From the NCBI RefSeq assembly GCF_006715725.1, contig NZ_VFNU01000001.1, positions 4,526,001-4,590,000 on the forward strand: a stretch of DNA of 64,000 nucleotides, given 5' to 3'. Below are positions 47,806 through 56,198 of this stretch, one piece after another. The stretch comes from Nocardioides sp. SLBN-35. GTDB lineage: Bacteria > Actinomycetota > Actinomycetes > Propionibacteriales > Nocardioidaceae. Within the stretch, counting starts at the first letter, position 1, and the number at the start of each line of letters is the position of its first letter. A program made the translations under genes and the position numbers. The notes beneath the pieces are model-generated. The model was given only the letters and a program-made list of their open reading frames with translations, had not been told where the DNA came from and did not search any database.

Positions 47806-49433
47806 GCTCGGCCCAGCTTGTCCATCAGCCGCAGCGAGGCGGTCATGAACTTCGCGTAGGACTCGTCGGACATGCCGAGCATCGGCCCGAACCGGATCAG
47901 CCGCTGCGTGGCGACCGACTGGGTCTCGGTGTAGCGGTGGATGCCCTCGCTGCCCTGGCGCCGGCCCATGCCGGACTCGCGCATGCCGCCCATCGGGGCG
48001 TCGATGCTGGCGAAGGTGGCGCCGAAGGCCTCGTTGACGTTGACCGTGCCGCACTTGATCTGGCGCGCGATCGCGCGCCCGCGGGCGGTGTCGCGGGTGT
48101 AGACCGAGCCGTTGAGGCCGTACTCGCCGTCGTTGGCCCGGGCGATCGCGTCGGCCTCGTCGTGGAAGCGGTAGATCGACACGACCGGGCCGAAGGTCTC
48201 GTTGCCGAAGCAGGTCATCTCGGGCGTGACGCCCTCGAGGATGGTCGGCTCGAAGTAGTACGGCGCCAGGTCGGGCCGCGCCCGCCCACCGGCGAGCACC
48301 CGGGCGCCCTTGGCGACCGCGTCCTCCACGTGGGCGGTGACGGTCTCGAGCTGGTCGGCCGAGATCAGGGTGCCCATGTCGGCGTCCCAGTCCATCGTGG
48401 CGCCGAGGCTCATCGCCTTGGTGCGGGCCACGAAGCGCTCGACGAACCGGTCGTAGACGGCGTCGGCGACGAACATCCGCTCGGTGGACACGCACAGCTG
48501 GCCGGCGTTGGAGAAGCAGGCGCGTACGGCGCCCTCGGCGGCCCGCTCGACGTCGGCGTCGCGGAGCACGAGGATCGGGTTCTTGCCACCGAGCTCGAGC
48601 GAGCAGCCGATCAGCCGCTCGGCCGCCTGCTTGGCGATGATCTTGCCGGTCGCGGTGGAGCCGGTGAAGCAGATGTAGTCGGAGCGCTCGATGATCGGCG
48701 TACCGAGCTCACGGCCGGGCCCGGCCACGACCTGCCACAGGTCGCGCGGGAACCCGGCGTCCTCGAGCAGCTGGGCTCCGAGCAGCGCCGACAGCATGGT
48801 CTGGGCGTCGGGCTTGGTCACCACGGCGTTGCCGGCGAGCAGGGCCGGGAGGCCGTCGCACAGCGCCATGGTGAACGGGTAGTTCCACGGCGAGATGATG
48901 CCGACGACGCCCTTGGGCACCCGGTTGAGCTCGACCTTCGTGAGCACGGGCACGACGCCCGGGCGGCGCTGGGTGTCGAGGTGCTTGTGGGCGGTGCGGG
49001 CGTAGTAGCGCGCGGTGAGCGCGATGTGCAGCGGCTCGTCGAAGGCGTGCTTGCGGGCCTTGCCCGACTCGAGCTGGATCAGGTCCATGATCTCGGCCTG
49101 CCGGTCGAGCACGATGTCGTGCAGCCGGTGCAGGATCCGGGCCCGCTCGTCGATCGACACCCGCGCCCACGCGGCCTGCGCCACCCGCGCCCGGCGGAAC
49201 GCCTCGGCGACGTCGTCGGTGCTCGACTGCGGGATGTTGGCGACCGGGGCGCCGTTGATCGGCGAGAACACCTGGGTGCTCCGACCGGTGGTCGACAGGA
49301 TCCGCTCGGTCAGCCGGGCGACGTGCTCGGGCTCGAGGGCGTACGACGCCCGCGGGTCGTGCTCGGGGTCGTGCGGGCCGTCAACGACCGGGCCGTCGGA
49401 GGACGCGCCGGAGCCGGGAATCGCTTCGCTCAT
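47802..49433 (-). CDS. gabD2: Succinate-semialdehyde dehydrogenase (NADP+), GabD2-like aldehyde dehydrogenase
   Basis: The 543-residue enzyme is close in pattern to mycobacterial GabD2: PKGVVGVISPWNYPFTMALCD, LELGGKNPILVLRD with the general-base Glu, and the catalytic Cys in FSNAGQLCVSTERMFV. It oxidises an aldehyde, probably succinate semialdehyde, with NADP+. ATG 49433 is used because longer frames run into the upstream operator region. Coupling to the ChoD-like oxidase suggests that the pair oxidises an alcohol through an aldehyde to an acid. Confidence 0.87.
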   Translation of the reverse strand: MSEAIPGSGASSDGPVVDGPHDPEHDPRASYALEPEHVARLTERILSTTGRSTQVFSPINGAPVANIPQSSTDDVAEAFRRARVAQAAWARVSIDERARILHRLHDIVLDRQAEIMDLIQLESGKARKHAFDEPLHIALTARYYARTAHKHLDTQRRPGVVPVLTKVELNRVPKGVVGIISPWNYPFTMALCDGLPALLAGNAVVTKPDAQTMLSALLGAQLLEDAGFPRDLWQVVAGPGRELGTPIIERSDYICFTGSTATGKIIAKQAAERLIGCSLELGGKNPILVLRDADVERAAEGAVRACFSNAGQLCVSTERMFVADAVYDRFVERFVARTKAMSLGATMDWDADMGTLISADQLETVTAHVEDAVAKGARVLAGGRARPDLAPYYFEPTILEGVTPEMTCFGNETFGPVVSIYRFHDEADAIARANDGEYGLNGSVYTRDTARGRAIARQIKCGTVNVNEAFGATFASIDAPMGGMRESGMGRRQGSEGIHRYTETQSVATQRLIRFGPMLGMSDESYAKFMTASLRLMDKLGRA

Positions 49434-49465
49434 GGGACGAGGGTAGGTGACCGCAGTCACCGAAT

Positions 49466-49479
49466 CTACTGATCGGTAG
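49466..49479. promoter_or_regulatory. Candidate palindromic operator upstream of the gabD2-choD operon
   Basis: CTACTGATCGGTAG matches its own reverse complement at 12 of 14 positions, 32 bases before the gabD2 start, in a locally AT-richer stretch. It would suit a TetR-type regulator, possibly the one encoded at 53584. Confidence 0.4.
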
Positions 49480-49528
49480 CAGATGTGCCGCTTTACACAT
49501 GCCCGCCCCCTGTCAAGGGTCGCGCCGG

Positions 49529-49643
49529 CGCCAGTTTCACCGGCCGACCGGTGAAACTGGCGGGGCTGAACGACGAAACTGGCGCTTGGACGAGGAAGTT
49601 TCATCGTCCAAGCGAGAGTTTCACCGGCTGACCGGTGAAACTC
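49529..49643. repeat. Array of three hairpins built from a GAAACT/AGTTTC word
   Basis: Hairpin 1 (49529-49562) has 15-bp perfect arms CGCCAGTTTCACCGG with loop CCGA. Hairpin 2 (49583-49614) has 11-bp perfect arms CGCTTGGACGA with a 10-base loop. Hairpin 3 (49616-49643) has 12-bp arms around AGTTTCACCGG and loop CTGA. Hairpins 1 and 3 share the same stem word. The block lies 16 bases after the stop of the upstream aldehyde dehydrogenase gene, so it can end that transcript before gabD2. Confidence 0.8.
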
Positions 49644-49659
49644 CCACCGATATATCGCA

Positions 49660-51114
49660 CTACATCGGCGGCGCGGACAGGTAGACCGACTTGGCCTCGG
49701 TGTACTGCCCGAGCCCCTCGGGACCGAACTCGCGGCCGAGCCCGGAGGCCTTGAAGCCGCCGAACGGCGCGGCGAAGTCCATCGTGTAGGTGTTCACGCC
49801 GTAGGTGCCGGTGCGCACGCCGCGGGCCACCTCGAGACCGGCCTCCTCGTCGGCGGTCCACACGGTGCCGGCCAGGCCGTACTCCGAGTCGTTGGCGATC
49901 CGGACGGCGTCGGCCACGTCGTCGTAGGCGATGACCGAGAGGACCGGCCCGAAGATCTCCTCCTGCGCGATCCGCATCTTGTTGTCGACGCCGGCGAAGA
50001 CGGTCGGGCGGACGTACCAGCCCGTGTCGAGGCCGTCGGGACGGCCGTCGCCGCCGGTCAGCAGCTGGGCGCCCTCCTCCTGGCCGATCCGGATGTACGA
50101 CGCCACGCGCTCCTGCTGGCGCCGCGCGACCATCGGGCCGATCTCGGTGGCGGGGTCGAGCGGGTCGCCGACCACCATGTCGCCGATCGCGGTGGCGAGG
50201 GCGGCGGCGAAGGCGTCGTGCCGCTCGCGGCTGACCAGGACCCGGGTCTGGGCGACGCAGGCCTGTCCGGAGTTCATCACGCCGAGGAACTTCAGGCCCT
50301 CGATCGCAGCGGCCTCGTCAGCGTCGTCGAGGATGATCGCGGCCGACTTGCCGCCGAGCTCGAGCGAGACCCGCTTGAGCTGCTCGCCGCAGATCGCGCC
50401 GATCTTGCGGCCGGCGGCGGTGGAGCCGGTGAACGCGACCTTGTCGACGCCGGGGTGGCGCACCAGGTGCTCCCCCACCTCACGACCACCGGCCACGATG
50501 CTGACGACGCCTTCCGGGACGCCGGCCTCGACGAGCAGCTCGGCGAGCAGGTACGCGTCGAGCGGGGTCTCCGGGGCGGGCTTCACGACGACGGTGCACC
50601 CGGCGAGCAGCGCCGGGACGACCTTCGACAGGATCGTGAACTGCGGGACGTTCCACGGCGGGATGGCCGCGACGACGCCCACCGGCTCGTGCCGTACGAC
50701 GACGTCGGCGCCGAGCACGCCCGGACGCCGCTCCTCCCACGGGAACTCCCGCGCGATGCCGAGGAAGGCCTCGATCTGCATCCACGGCGCCGGCGCCTGG
50801 GCGAGCGAGCTGAACGAGATCGGCGAGCCCATCTCGGTGGAGATGATGGTCGCCATCTCCTCCAGCTTCGCGGCGTACAGGCCCGAGAGGTTCTGCACGA
50901 CCTCGATCCGCTCGGCCGGGCTCATCCGCGGCCACGGTCCCTCGTCGAAGGCCCGGCGGGCCGCGGCCACCGCCGCGTCGATGTCGGCGGCGCTGCCCTC
51001 GGGGACCCGAGCGACGACCTGCTCGGAGTGCGGGGAGACCACCTCGAGCACGGCGTCGGTGGCGGGCCTGGCCCAGGTGCCGCCGATGAAGAGGGCGTCG
51101 CGGTCGAGCGTCAT
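49660..51114 (-). CDS. Aldehyde dehydrogenase family protein
   Basis: The 484-residue NAD(P)-dependent aldehyde dehydrogenase has the cofactor region VAAIPPWNVPQFTILSKVVP and the Rossmann loop FTGSTAAGRKI. The general-base Glu lies in LELGGKSAAII and the nucleophile Cys in NSGQACVAQTRVLV (about 285). The substrate cannot be read from sequence. It is the third gene behind the phosphotransferase and the uncharacterised gene (72-base gap), so it may share their KstR-type control. ATG 51114 has AAAGG upstream. Confidence 0.92.
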   Translation of the reverse strand: MTLDRDALFIGGTWARPATDAVLEVVSPHSEQVVARVPEGSAADIDAAVAAARRAFDEGPWPRMSPAERIEVVQNLSGLYAAKLEEMATIISTEMGSPISFSSLAQAPAPWMQIEAFLGIAREFPWEERRPGVLGADVVVRHEPVGVVAAIPPWNVPQFTILSKVVPALLAGCTVVVKPAPETPLDAYLLAELLVEAGVPEGVVSIVAGGREVGEHLVRHPGVDKVAFTGSTAAGRKIGAICGEQLKRVSLELGGKSAAIILDDADEAAAIEGLKFLGVMNSGQACVAQTRVLVSRERHDAFAAALATAIGDMVVGDPLDPATEIGPMVARRQQERVASYIRIGQEEGAQLLTGGDGRPDGLDTGWYVRPTVFAGVDNKMRIAQEEIFGPVLSVIAYDDVADAVRIANDSEYGLAGTVWTADEEAGLEVARGVRTGTYGVNTYTMDFAAPFGGFKASGLGREFGPEGLGQYTEAKSVYLSAPPM

Positions 51115-51186
51115 GAAGCTGCCTTTCGATGGAGATTCCAGAGGTCTCGAGACGGTTGCTGCACAACCTCCTCGACCACCGGTCGG

Positions 51187-52344
51187 TCAGGGGGCGAGGG
51201 TGAACCAGTCGGCGAAGCCGCTGGGGTCGTGCCGGCCGAGGGATCCGTGCTCGAAGAGGCCCCAACCCTCGGAGCCGTCGGGTACGCCGGCACCCGGGCC
51301 GTGCACGGTGGCCCGGCCGACGTGGTCGATCACGCCGAACATGACCCGCCCGGCGACGGCCGGGTCATTCATGTCATAGGTGAGCCGCTCGGTGAACGCG
51401 GGGCCCTTCCACATGCCGTGCGTCCAGTCCGAGTCGCCGCCGTACCCACCACCGACGTGGATCGGGACAGGCAGCAACGAGTCGACCTCCAGCACGAGCT
51501 CCTTGCCCTCGGGCGTGCTGCACACGATCGTGGCGCCGGTGGGGACGCGGGTGCCGGAGGTGTAGCGGACCGAGACCCGCGGCCAGCCGAGCTGCTCGAC
51601 CCGGCCGTCCTTCCAGATCCGGGTGCAGTCGTTGAGCGTCCGGAACCCGTCGGGGGTCTCCTGGATGATGATGACGACGCAGAACTCATCGAAGCGCATC
51701 GGCACGTAGAGCCACCACATGCCCTCGAAGGCCGGGTCCGCGGGCTTTCCGGCGGGCGCGGCCTCTCCGACCGGCCGGATGCCCCACGAGCGGTCGCGCG
51801 AGCCGACCCACCGGTCGGGGGTGACCTCGATGTCGGTGCCGTCCACGCTGAGCACACCCTCCCAGGTGCCGACCTGGGCGAAGCGCTGCGCGTCGAGCGT
51901 CGTGCCGCTGCCCTGGCGCATCACGTGGGGCAGCTCCTGGACGACCGGGAAGGAGCCCTCCCAGGTCAGGTCCATGGCGATGCCCTCGGTCTCCTCGAGC
52001 ACCAGGCGCAGCCTGTGGAGCGGCTCGATCACCTCGATGCGGTAGTTGCCGACCTGCTGGGCCATCCGGTCGGCGCCGCGCGGGTCGGCGGCGTCGCCGA
52101 GGTGGACGGCGGTCTGCTCCTCGCCGCGGCGGAGCAGCACGAAGGCGTCCTTGGTGCCGAGGTTGGGATAGAAGCCGAGGCCGGTGATGAGGAACAGGTC
52201 GCCGGTGCGGTCGTGGGCGTTGAGGTAGCAGCGGTCGTAGAAGTTGCGGTCGCTGCTGCCGGCCCAGGCGACGGGGCGCGGGAGCTGGTGGATCGGGTAC
52301 TCGTCGAGCGGCCCGAGGCCGACGTACTCGTCATGCAGGCTCAT
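51187..52344 (-). CDS. Uncharacterised beta-rich protein of the sterol/lipid cluster
   Basis: The 385-residue soluble protein has no signal peptide or membrane segment. It is rich in Trp, Tyr and strand-like stretches (MWWLYVPMRFDEFCVVIIIQ, VTPDRWVGSRDRSWGIRPV), in a pattern that recalls the two-lobed lipocalin-like CrtC/AttH fold. Similar genes occur beside phosphotransferase/acyl-CoA dehydrogenase-type genes in actinobacterial steroid or lipid catabolic clusters. The ATG overlaps the phosphotransferase stop by four bases, so the products probably act together. No catalytic motif is evident. Confidence 0.75.
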   Translation of the reverse strand: MSLHDEYVGLGPLDEYPIHQLPRPVAWAGSSDRNFYDRCYLNAHDRTGDLFLITGLGFYPNLGTKDAFVLLRRGEEQTAVHLGDAADPRGADRMAQQVGNYRIEVIEPLHRLRLVLEETEGIAMDLTWEGSFPVVQELPHVMRQGSGTTLDAQRFAQVGTWEGVLSVDGTDIEVTPDRWVGSRDRSWGIRPVGEAAPAGKPADPAFEGMWWLYVPMRFDEFCVVIIIQETPDGFRTLNDCTRIWKDGRVEQLGWPRVSVRYTSGTRVPTGATIVCSTPEGKELVLEVDSLLPVPIHVGGGYGGDSDWTHGMWKGPAFTERLTYDMNDPAVAGRVMFGVIDHVGRATVHGPGAGVPDGSEGWGLFEHGSLGRHDPSGFADWFTLAP

Positions 52345-53495
52345 GCACCGACCTCCTCGAGGAGCCGCTCGAGGAGCGGGCGGTGGTGGAAGACGGACTC
52401 GGGGTCCGCGGGCCTCTCGATCTCGCCGAAGTGGATCTGGCGCGCACTGGTGCGCAGGAACACGCAGCCCCAGTTGACGGCGGCGTGCAGCAGATACCAG
52501 GTGAGGTCGCCGGTCTCGACGCCGGTGAGCTCGCGGTACGTCGCCACGACGTCCTCGGTCGCCAGGAAGTCCGGCATGCCGGGCAGGCCGAGCATGGTCG
52601 CGATCTCCTGGAACACCTGGTGGGCGAAGACCAGCCAGGCGAGGTCCATCTCGCGCGGGCCGAGGGTGGCCATCTCCCAGTCGAGGACGGCGACCGGCTC
52701 GAAGTCGCGGTACATCATGTTGCCGATCCGGGAGTCGCCCCAGACCAGCACCGGCTCGCCCTCCCCGGCAGGGAGGTTGGCCTCGAGCCAGGCCAGGCCA
52801 CGCTCGATCAGCGGGGAGCGCGGGCTCGCCTCGTCCGTGGTGATCGCGTAGTCGTACCAGGCCCGGGTCTTGGCGAGGTTGCGCGCCAGCGGGGTCGCAC
52901 CCCCGTGGCCGGTGACCGCGGGGTCGAGGAAAGCGAAGGTCGTGGCGGCGTCGGGGATGCCGTGCAGCCTGGCCAGGACGTCGACGGTGCTGCGCTGCAG
53001 CCGCTCCTGCTGCTCGGGCGAGGCGTCGAAGAGCCAGTTGTCGCCGAACGGGTACGGCAGCACGTCGGGCGGCACCGCGCCGTCGAGGCGGTCCATCAGG
53101 AAGAACGGCGTGCCGAGCACGTCGCCTGTCGGCTCGTTGAGGCCCACCGTCGGGACCGGGACGCCGGCCAGCTCGCCGGCCAGGCGCATGGCGTCGTACT
53201 GGTCGGTGAGGCGGTACTCAGCGAACACCGGCAGGTCACTCGCCGCCGGGGCCACCCGGGCGACGTACTCGCGGGTGACCCGGGCGCCGCCCTCGGTGGT
53301 GGTGATCGCGAGCAGCACCGTCTCGCTCGACATGCCGTTGGTCTGCACGCCGTCGTGGAGGGTCACCTCGGGGTCGGCGCCGTCGGGCAGCACGCCGGTG
53401 AGCCACTCCTCGAGGCGGTCGTGGACCGCGCCCTGGTCGCGGCTCGACCGCTGCAGGGTCATCTCGGCCATCTCTGCGGGCAACGACTCGCTCAC
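52341..53495 (-). CDS. Phosphotransferase family protein (APH/choline-kinase-like, ACAD10/FadE36-type)
   Basis: GTG 53495 has GGAGG four bases upstream and is preferred to an ATG six codons earlier. The 384-residue protein has the kinase-like fold of aminoglycoside phosphotransferases: the Brenner-type loop LVWGDSRIGNMM (His replaced by Trp-Gly, but the Asp and Asn present) and the metal site VAVLDWEMATLGPREMDLAW. Proteins of this branch are linked to acyl-CoA dehydrogenases of the ACAD10/11 type, which act on hydroxy-acyl-CoAs. It is first in its operon, next to a KstR-type box. Confidence 0.88.
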   Translation of the reverse strand: MSESLPAEMAEMTLQRSSRDQGAVHDRLEEWLTGVLPDGADPEVTLHDGVQTNGMSSETVLLAITTTEGGARVTREYVARVAPAASDLPVFAEYRLTDQYDAMRLAGELAGVPVPTVGLNEPTGDVLGTPFFLMDRLDGAVPPDVLPYPFGDNWLFDASPEQQERLQRSTVDVLARLHGIPDAATTFAFLDPAVTGHGGATPLARNLAKTRAWYDYAITTDEASPRSPLIERGLAWLEANLPAGEGEPVLVWGDSRIGNMMYRDFEPVAVLDWEMATLGPREMDLAWLVFAHQVFQEIATMLGLPGMPDFLATEDVVATYRELTGVETGDLTWYLLHAAVNWGCVFLRTSARQIHFGEIERPADPESVFHHRPLLERLLEEVGA

Positions 53496-53518
53496 GGCAC
53501 CTCCTGGCTCCACGCTAC

Positions 53519-53532
53519 TAGAACGTGTTCTA
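53519..53532. promoter_or_regulatory. KstR-type operator in the phosphotransferase / TetR divergent gap
   Basis: TAGAACGTGTTCTA fits the published KstR pattern TnnAACnnGTTnnA at every fixed base, and the preceding C extends it toward the full CTAGAAC form. KstR represses sterol catabolism genes in mycobacteria and rhodococci. The site is 24 bases before the phosphotransferase start and 52 before the tetR start. Confidence 0.7.
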
Positions 53533-53583
53533 TGTCACGACGAGCGTTACGGTACCCTCGGTATCGAAAGAGGGGAAGAGGTC

Positions 53584-54183
53584 ATGGGGACGGAAATGTC
53601 CGCAGCCCGCGCGACCGGCCGGCCGCGGGACCCGCGGATCGAGCAGGCCGCGCTGGCCGCGGTCCGCGCCCTGCTCGCCGAGGGCGGGTACGCCGCCGTG
53701 ACCGGCGCGGCCGTGGCCGCCCGGGCCGGTACGACCAAGGCGGCCCTCTACCGCCGCTGGACCGCCCTTCCCCACCTCGTCCACGAGGCCGCCTTCCCCA
53801 GCGAGCTCGCGCTCGACATGCACCTGGGCGGGACACTGGAGGAGGACGTCGCCGGCATCGTGCGCGGCGCCCGCGACGCCCTGTGCTCCCCCGTCGGTGC
53901 CGCCGCCCTGCCCGCCCTGCTGGCCGAGATCACCACCTGGCCCGACCTGCACGCGGCCATGCTGGAGCGCTTCGCCGGCTCCTTCCGGGCGATCGACGAG
54001 CGGCTCGCGGTCGCGATCGCCGCCGGCGAGGCGCATCCCGACGCACGGGCCGACGACCTGATCCAGACCGTCATCGGGACGATCATCGCCGGCGTCCTGC
54101 TCACTCCCGGCCAGCTCGACGACGCCTGGGTCGACCGGCTCACCGCGAGCCTCGTGCGTGGCCTGCGCCCCCGACCCGGTTGA
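53584..54183 (+). CDS. TetR family transcriptional regulator
   Basis: The 199-residue protein has an N-terminal TetR helix-turn-helix (about 18-65: RIEQAALAAVRALLAEGGYA, then AARAGTTKAALYRRW) and a helical ligand-binding half. It starts at ATG 53584 behind GGGAAGAGG and diverges from the phosphotransferase operon, the usual layout for a local repressor. It does not look like KstR itself (length and sequence differ). Its stop codon TGA is part of the first unit of the tandem repeat array at 54178. Confidence 0.93.
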   Translation: MGTEMSAARATGRPRDPRIEQAALAAVRALLAEGGYAAVTGAAVAARAGTTKAALYRRWTALPHLVHEAAFPSELALDMHLGGTLEEDVAGIVRGARDALCSPVGAAALPALLAEITTWPDLHAAMLERFAGSFRAIDERLAVAIAAGEAHPDARADDLIQTVIGTIIAGVLLTPGQLDDAWVDRLTASLVRGLRPRPG

Positions 54184-54363
54184 GTCGCCGCATCCTCACG
54201 GTTGAGTTGCCCCATCCTGACCGTTGAGTTGCCGCATCCTTGCCATTGAGCCGCCGGGACATGGCAACTCAACGGAGAGGATCGGGCAACTCAACGGAGA
54301 GGATCGGGCAACTCAACGGAGAGGATCGGGCAACTCAACGGAGAGGATGCGGCAAGTCAACGG
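54178..54363. repeat. Opposed tandem 22-bp repeats between tetR and the nitrilase-like gene
   Basis: Three and a half 22-base units of the form GTTGAGTTGCC..CATCC read rightward (54178-54255), and four and a half inverted units (GGCAACTCAACGGAGAGGAT type) follow at 54263-54363. Three inverted units (54263-54328) are identical. The tetR stop TGA (54181-54183) and the nitrilase stop (54357-54359, minus strand) both lie inside repeat units at the same place in the unit. The two halves can pair into a long hairpin, so it could end transcription of both convergent genes. Confidence 0.85.
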
Positions 54364-55067
54364 ATCTCGGCGAGCGCGAGGCCCTCCTCGTCACCGAGCC
54401 GGACCAGCGCCTCGGCGTCCGGGCCGTAGACGGCGGACCCACCGATGAAGGTGTGCGGGCCGCAGCGGCCGGTCAGGCCGGCGACCACGACGTGCATCCC
54501 GTGGTCGAGCGCGCGGGCGGCGTAGGTGACGTCGAGGCGGCGGGCGCCGCCGGGGAAGTACGCGACCGAGGCGAGGTACGCCGAAGCGCCGGCCGCCGCG
54601 GCGATCGCGGCGTGCTCCGGGACGCTGCCGTCGCGGCAGATCGAGAGCGCGAGCACCACGCCGTCCACGGTGATCGTCGCCGGATGCTCGCCCCGGACGA
54701 ACCAGGTCGGCTCGTCGCCGTCGAGGTGCTGCTTGTCGTACGGCGCCGTGGTGGTGCCGTCGGGCTCGACGACCACCGAGGCGAGGGTGCGGCCGCGGTC
54801 GCGACGCAGGGCGGTCGAGGCGACCACGGTGGCGCCGGCGGCCGCCGCGGCCGATCGCAGCGGGTCGAGCAGCGGGCCGGCCAGGTCGATCGGCGTCGGG
54901 ACGTCGCCGCAGAACGCGCTGGCGTCGTACCCGGTGAGGAAGGCCTCGGGGAGCACCACCACGCGGGCACCGCCCTCGCCCGCCGCACGGACGAGACGGG
55001 CGGCCGTCGCGATGTTGTGGACGAGGTCGCCGGCGCGGGCCTCGGCCTGGGCGGCGGCGACGATCAT
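54357..55067 (-). CDS. Carbon-nitrogen hydrolase (nitrilase superfamily)
   Basis: The 236-residue enzyme has the nitrilase triad: Glu in VVLPEAFLTGY (about 43), Lys in YDKQHLDGDEP and Cys in ALSICRDGSVPEHA. It would hydrolyse an amide or nitrile; the substrate is not predictable. ATG 55067 overlaps the guaB3 stop by one base (TGATG), so it is translated behind guaB3. Its own stop lies within the tandem repeat array. Confidence 0.88.
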   Translation of the reverse strand: MIVAAAQAEARAGDLVHNIATAARLVRAAGEGGARVVVLPEAFLTGYDASAFCGDVPTPIDLAGPLLDPLRSAAAAAGATVVASTALRRDRGRTLASVVVEPDGTTTAPYDKQHLDGDEPTWFVRGEHPATITVDGVVLALSICRDGSVPEHAAIAAAAGASAYLASVAYFPGGARRLDVTYAARALDHGMHVVVAGLTGRCGPHTFIGGSAVYGPDAEALVRLGDEEGLALAEIR

Positions 55068-56173
55068 CAGTGGGCGACGACCTCGACCCGCTGGAACTCC
55101 TTGAGCTCGGTGTAGCCGGTGGTGGCCATCGAGCGCTTGAGGGCCCCGACCAGGTTCATCGTGCCGTCGGCGACGCGGGAGGGCCCGAACAGGATCTCCT
55201 CGATCGTGCCGACCTGGTCGAACTGCACCCGCTGGCCCCGCGGCAGGTCCGCGTGGTGCGCCTCGGCACCCCAGTGGAAGCCGCGGCCGGGCGCGTCGGT
55301 GGCGCGGGCGAACGGCGAGCCGACCATCACGGCGTCGGCGCCGCAGGCGATCGCCTTGGCGAGGTCGCCCGACGTACCGATGGAGCCGTCGGCGATGACG
55401 TGGACGTAGCGGCCGCCGGACTCGTCGAGGTAGTCGCGGCGGGCGGCGGCGACGTCGGCGACGGCCGAGGCCATCGGGACGGAGATGCCGAGGACGGTGC
55501 GGGTCGTGTGGGCGGCACCGCCGCCGAAGCCGACCAGCACACCGGCCGCGCCGGTGCGCATCAGGTGCAGCGCGGCCTGGTGGGTCGCGCACCCGCCGAC
55601 GATGACCGGCACGTCGAGCTCGTAGATGAACTCCTTGAGGTTCAGCGGCTCGGCCTGGCTGGAGACGTGCTCGGCAGAGACGGTCGTGCCGCGGATGACG
55701 AACAGGTCGACGCCCGCGTCGGTCACCGTCTTGGCGAACTCCTTGGTCCGCTGCGGCGACAGCGAGCCCGCCACCGTCACCCCGGCCTCGCGCACCTCGC
55801 GCAGCCGCTCGGTGATCAGCTCGGCCTTGATCGGCTCGGTGTAGATCTCCTGCAGGCGCCGGGTGGCCTCGACCCCCTGCAGCCCGGCGACCTCGTCGAG
55901 GAGCGGCTGCGGGTCGTCGTACCGCGTCCAGAGGCCCTCGAGGTTGAGCACGCCGAGACCGCCGAATCGGCCGAAGTCGATCGCGGTCTTCGGCGACATC
56001 ACCGAGTCCATCGGCGCCGCGAGGATCGGCAGGGAGAACCGGTACGCGTCGATCTGCCAGTCGACGCTGACCTCCTCGGGGTCGCGCGTGCGCCGGGACG
56101 GCACGATCGCGATGTCGTCGAAGGAGTACGCCGTCCGGGCCCGCTTGGCGCGGCCGATCTCGATGTCGCTCAC
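55067..56173 (-). CDS. guaB3: GuaB3 family IMP dehydrogenase-related protein
   Basis: This 368-residue TIM-barrel paralogue of IMP dehydrogenase has no CBS domains. At the catalytic loop where IMPDH has SICTT, this protein has GGGAAHTTR, so the essential Cys is missing. GuaB3 proteins are found across actinobacteria, usually next to guaB; some have GMP-reductase-like or unknown activity. The start ATG 56173 gives MSDIEIGRAKRARTAYSFDD, the family's normal opening. It is coupled to the downstream nitrilase-like gene. Confidence 0.93.
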   Translation of the reverse strand: MSDIEIGRAKRARTAYSFDDIAIVPSRRTRDPEEVSVDWQIDAYRFSLPILAAPMDSVMSPKTAIDFGRFGGLGVLNLEGLWTRYDDPQPLLDEVAGLQGVEATRRLQEIYTEPIKAELITERLREVREAGVTVAGSLSPQRTKEFAKTVTDAGVDLFVIRGTTVSAEHVSSQAEPLNLKEFIYELDVPVIVGGCATHQAALHLMRTGAAGVLVGFGGGAAHTTRTVLGISVPMASAVADVAAARRDYLDESGGRYVHVIADGSIGTSGDLAKAIACGADAVMVGSPFARATDAPGRGFHWGAEAHHADLPRGQRVQFDQVGTIEEILFGPSRVADGTMNLVGALKRSMATTGYTELKEFQRVEVVAH

Positions 56174-56198
56174 GCGCCGAGGATATCGGGACCGCCGC

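Noticed and set aside
54178..54363. Possible CRISPR or replication-iteron array
   Set aside because: Units are directly adjacent, have opposite orientations in the two halves and overlap stop codons; no rep or cas gene is near.
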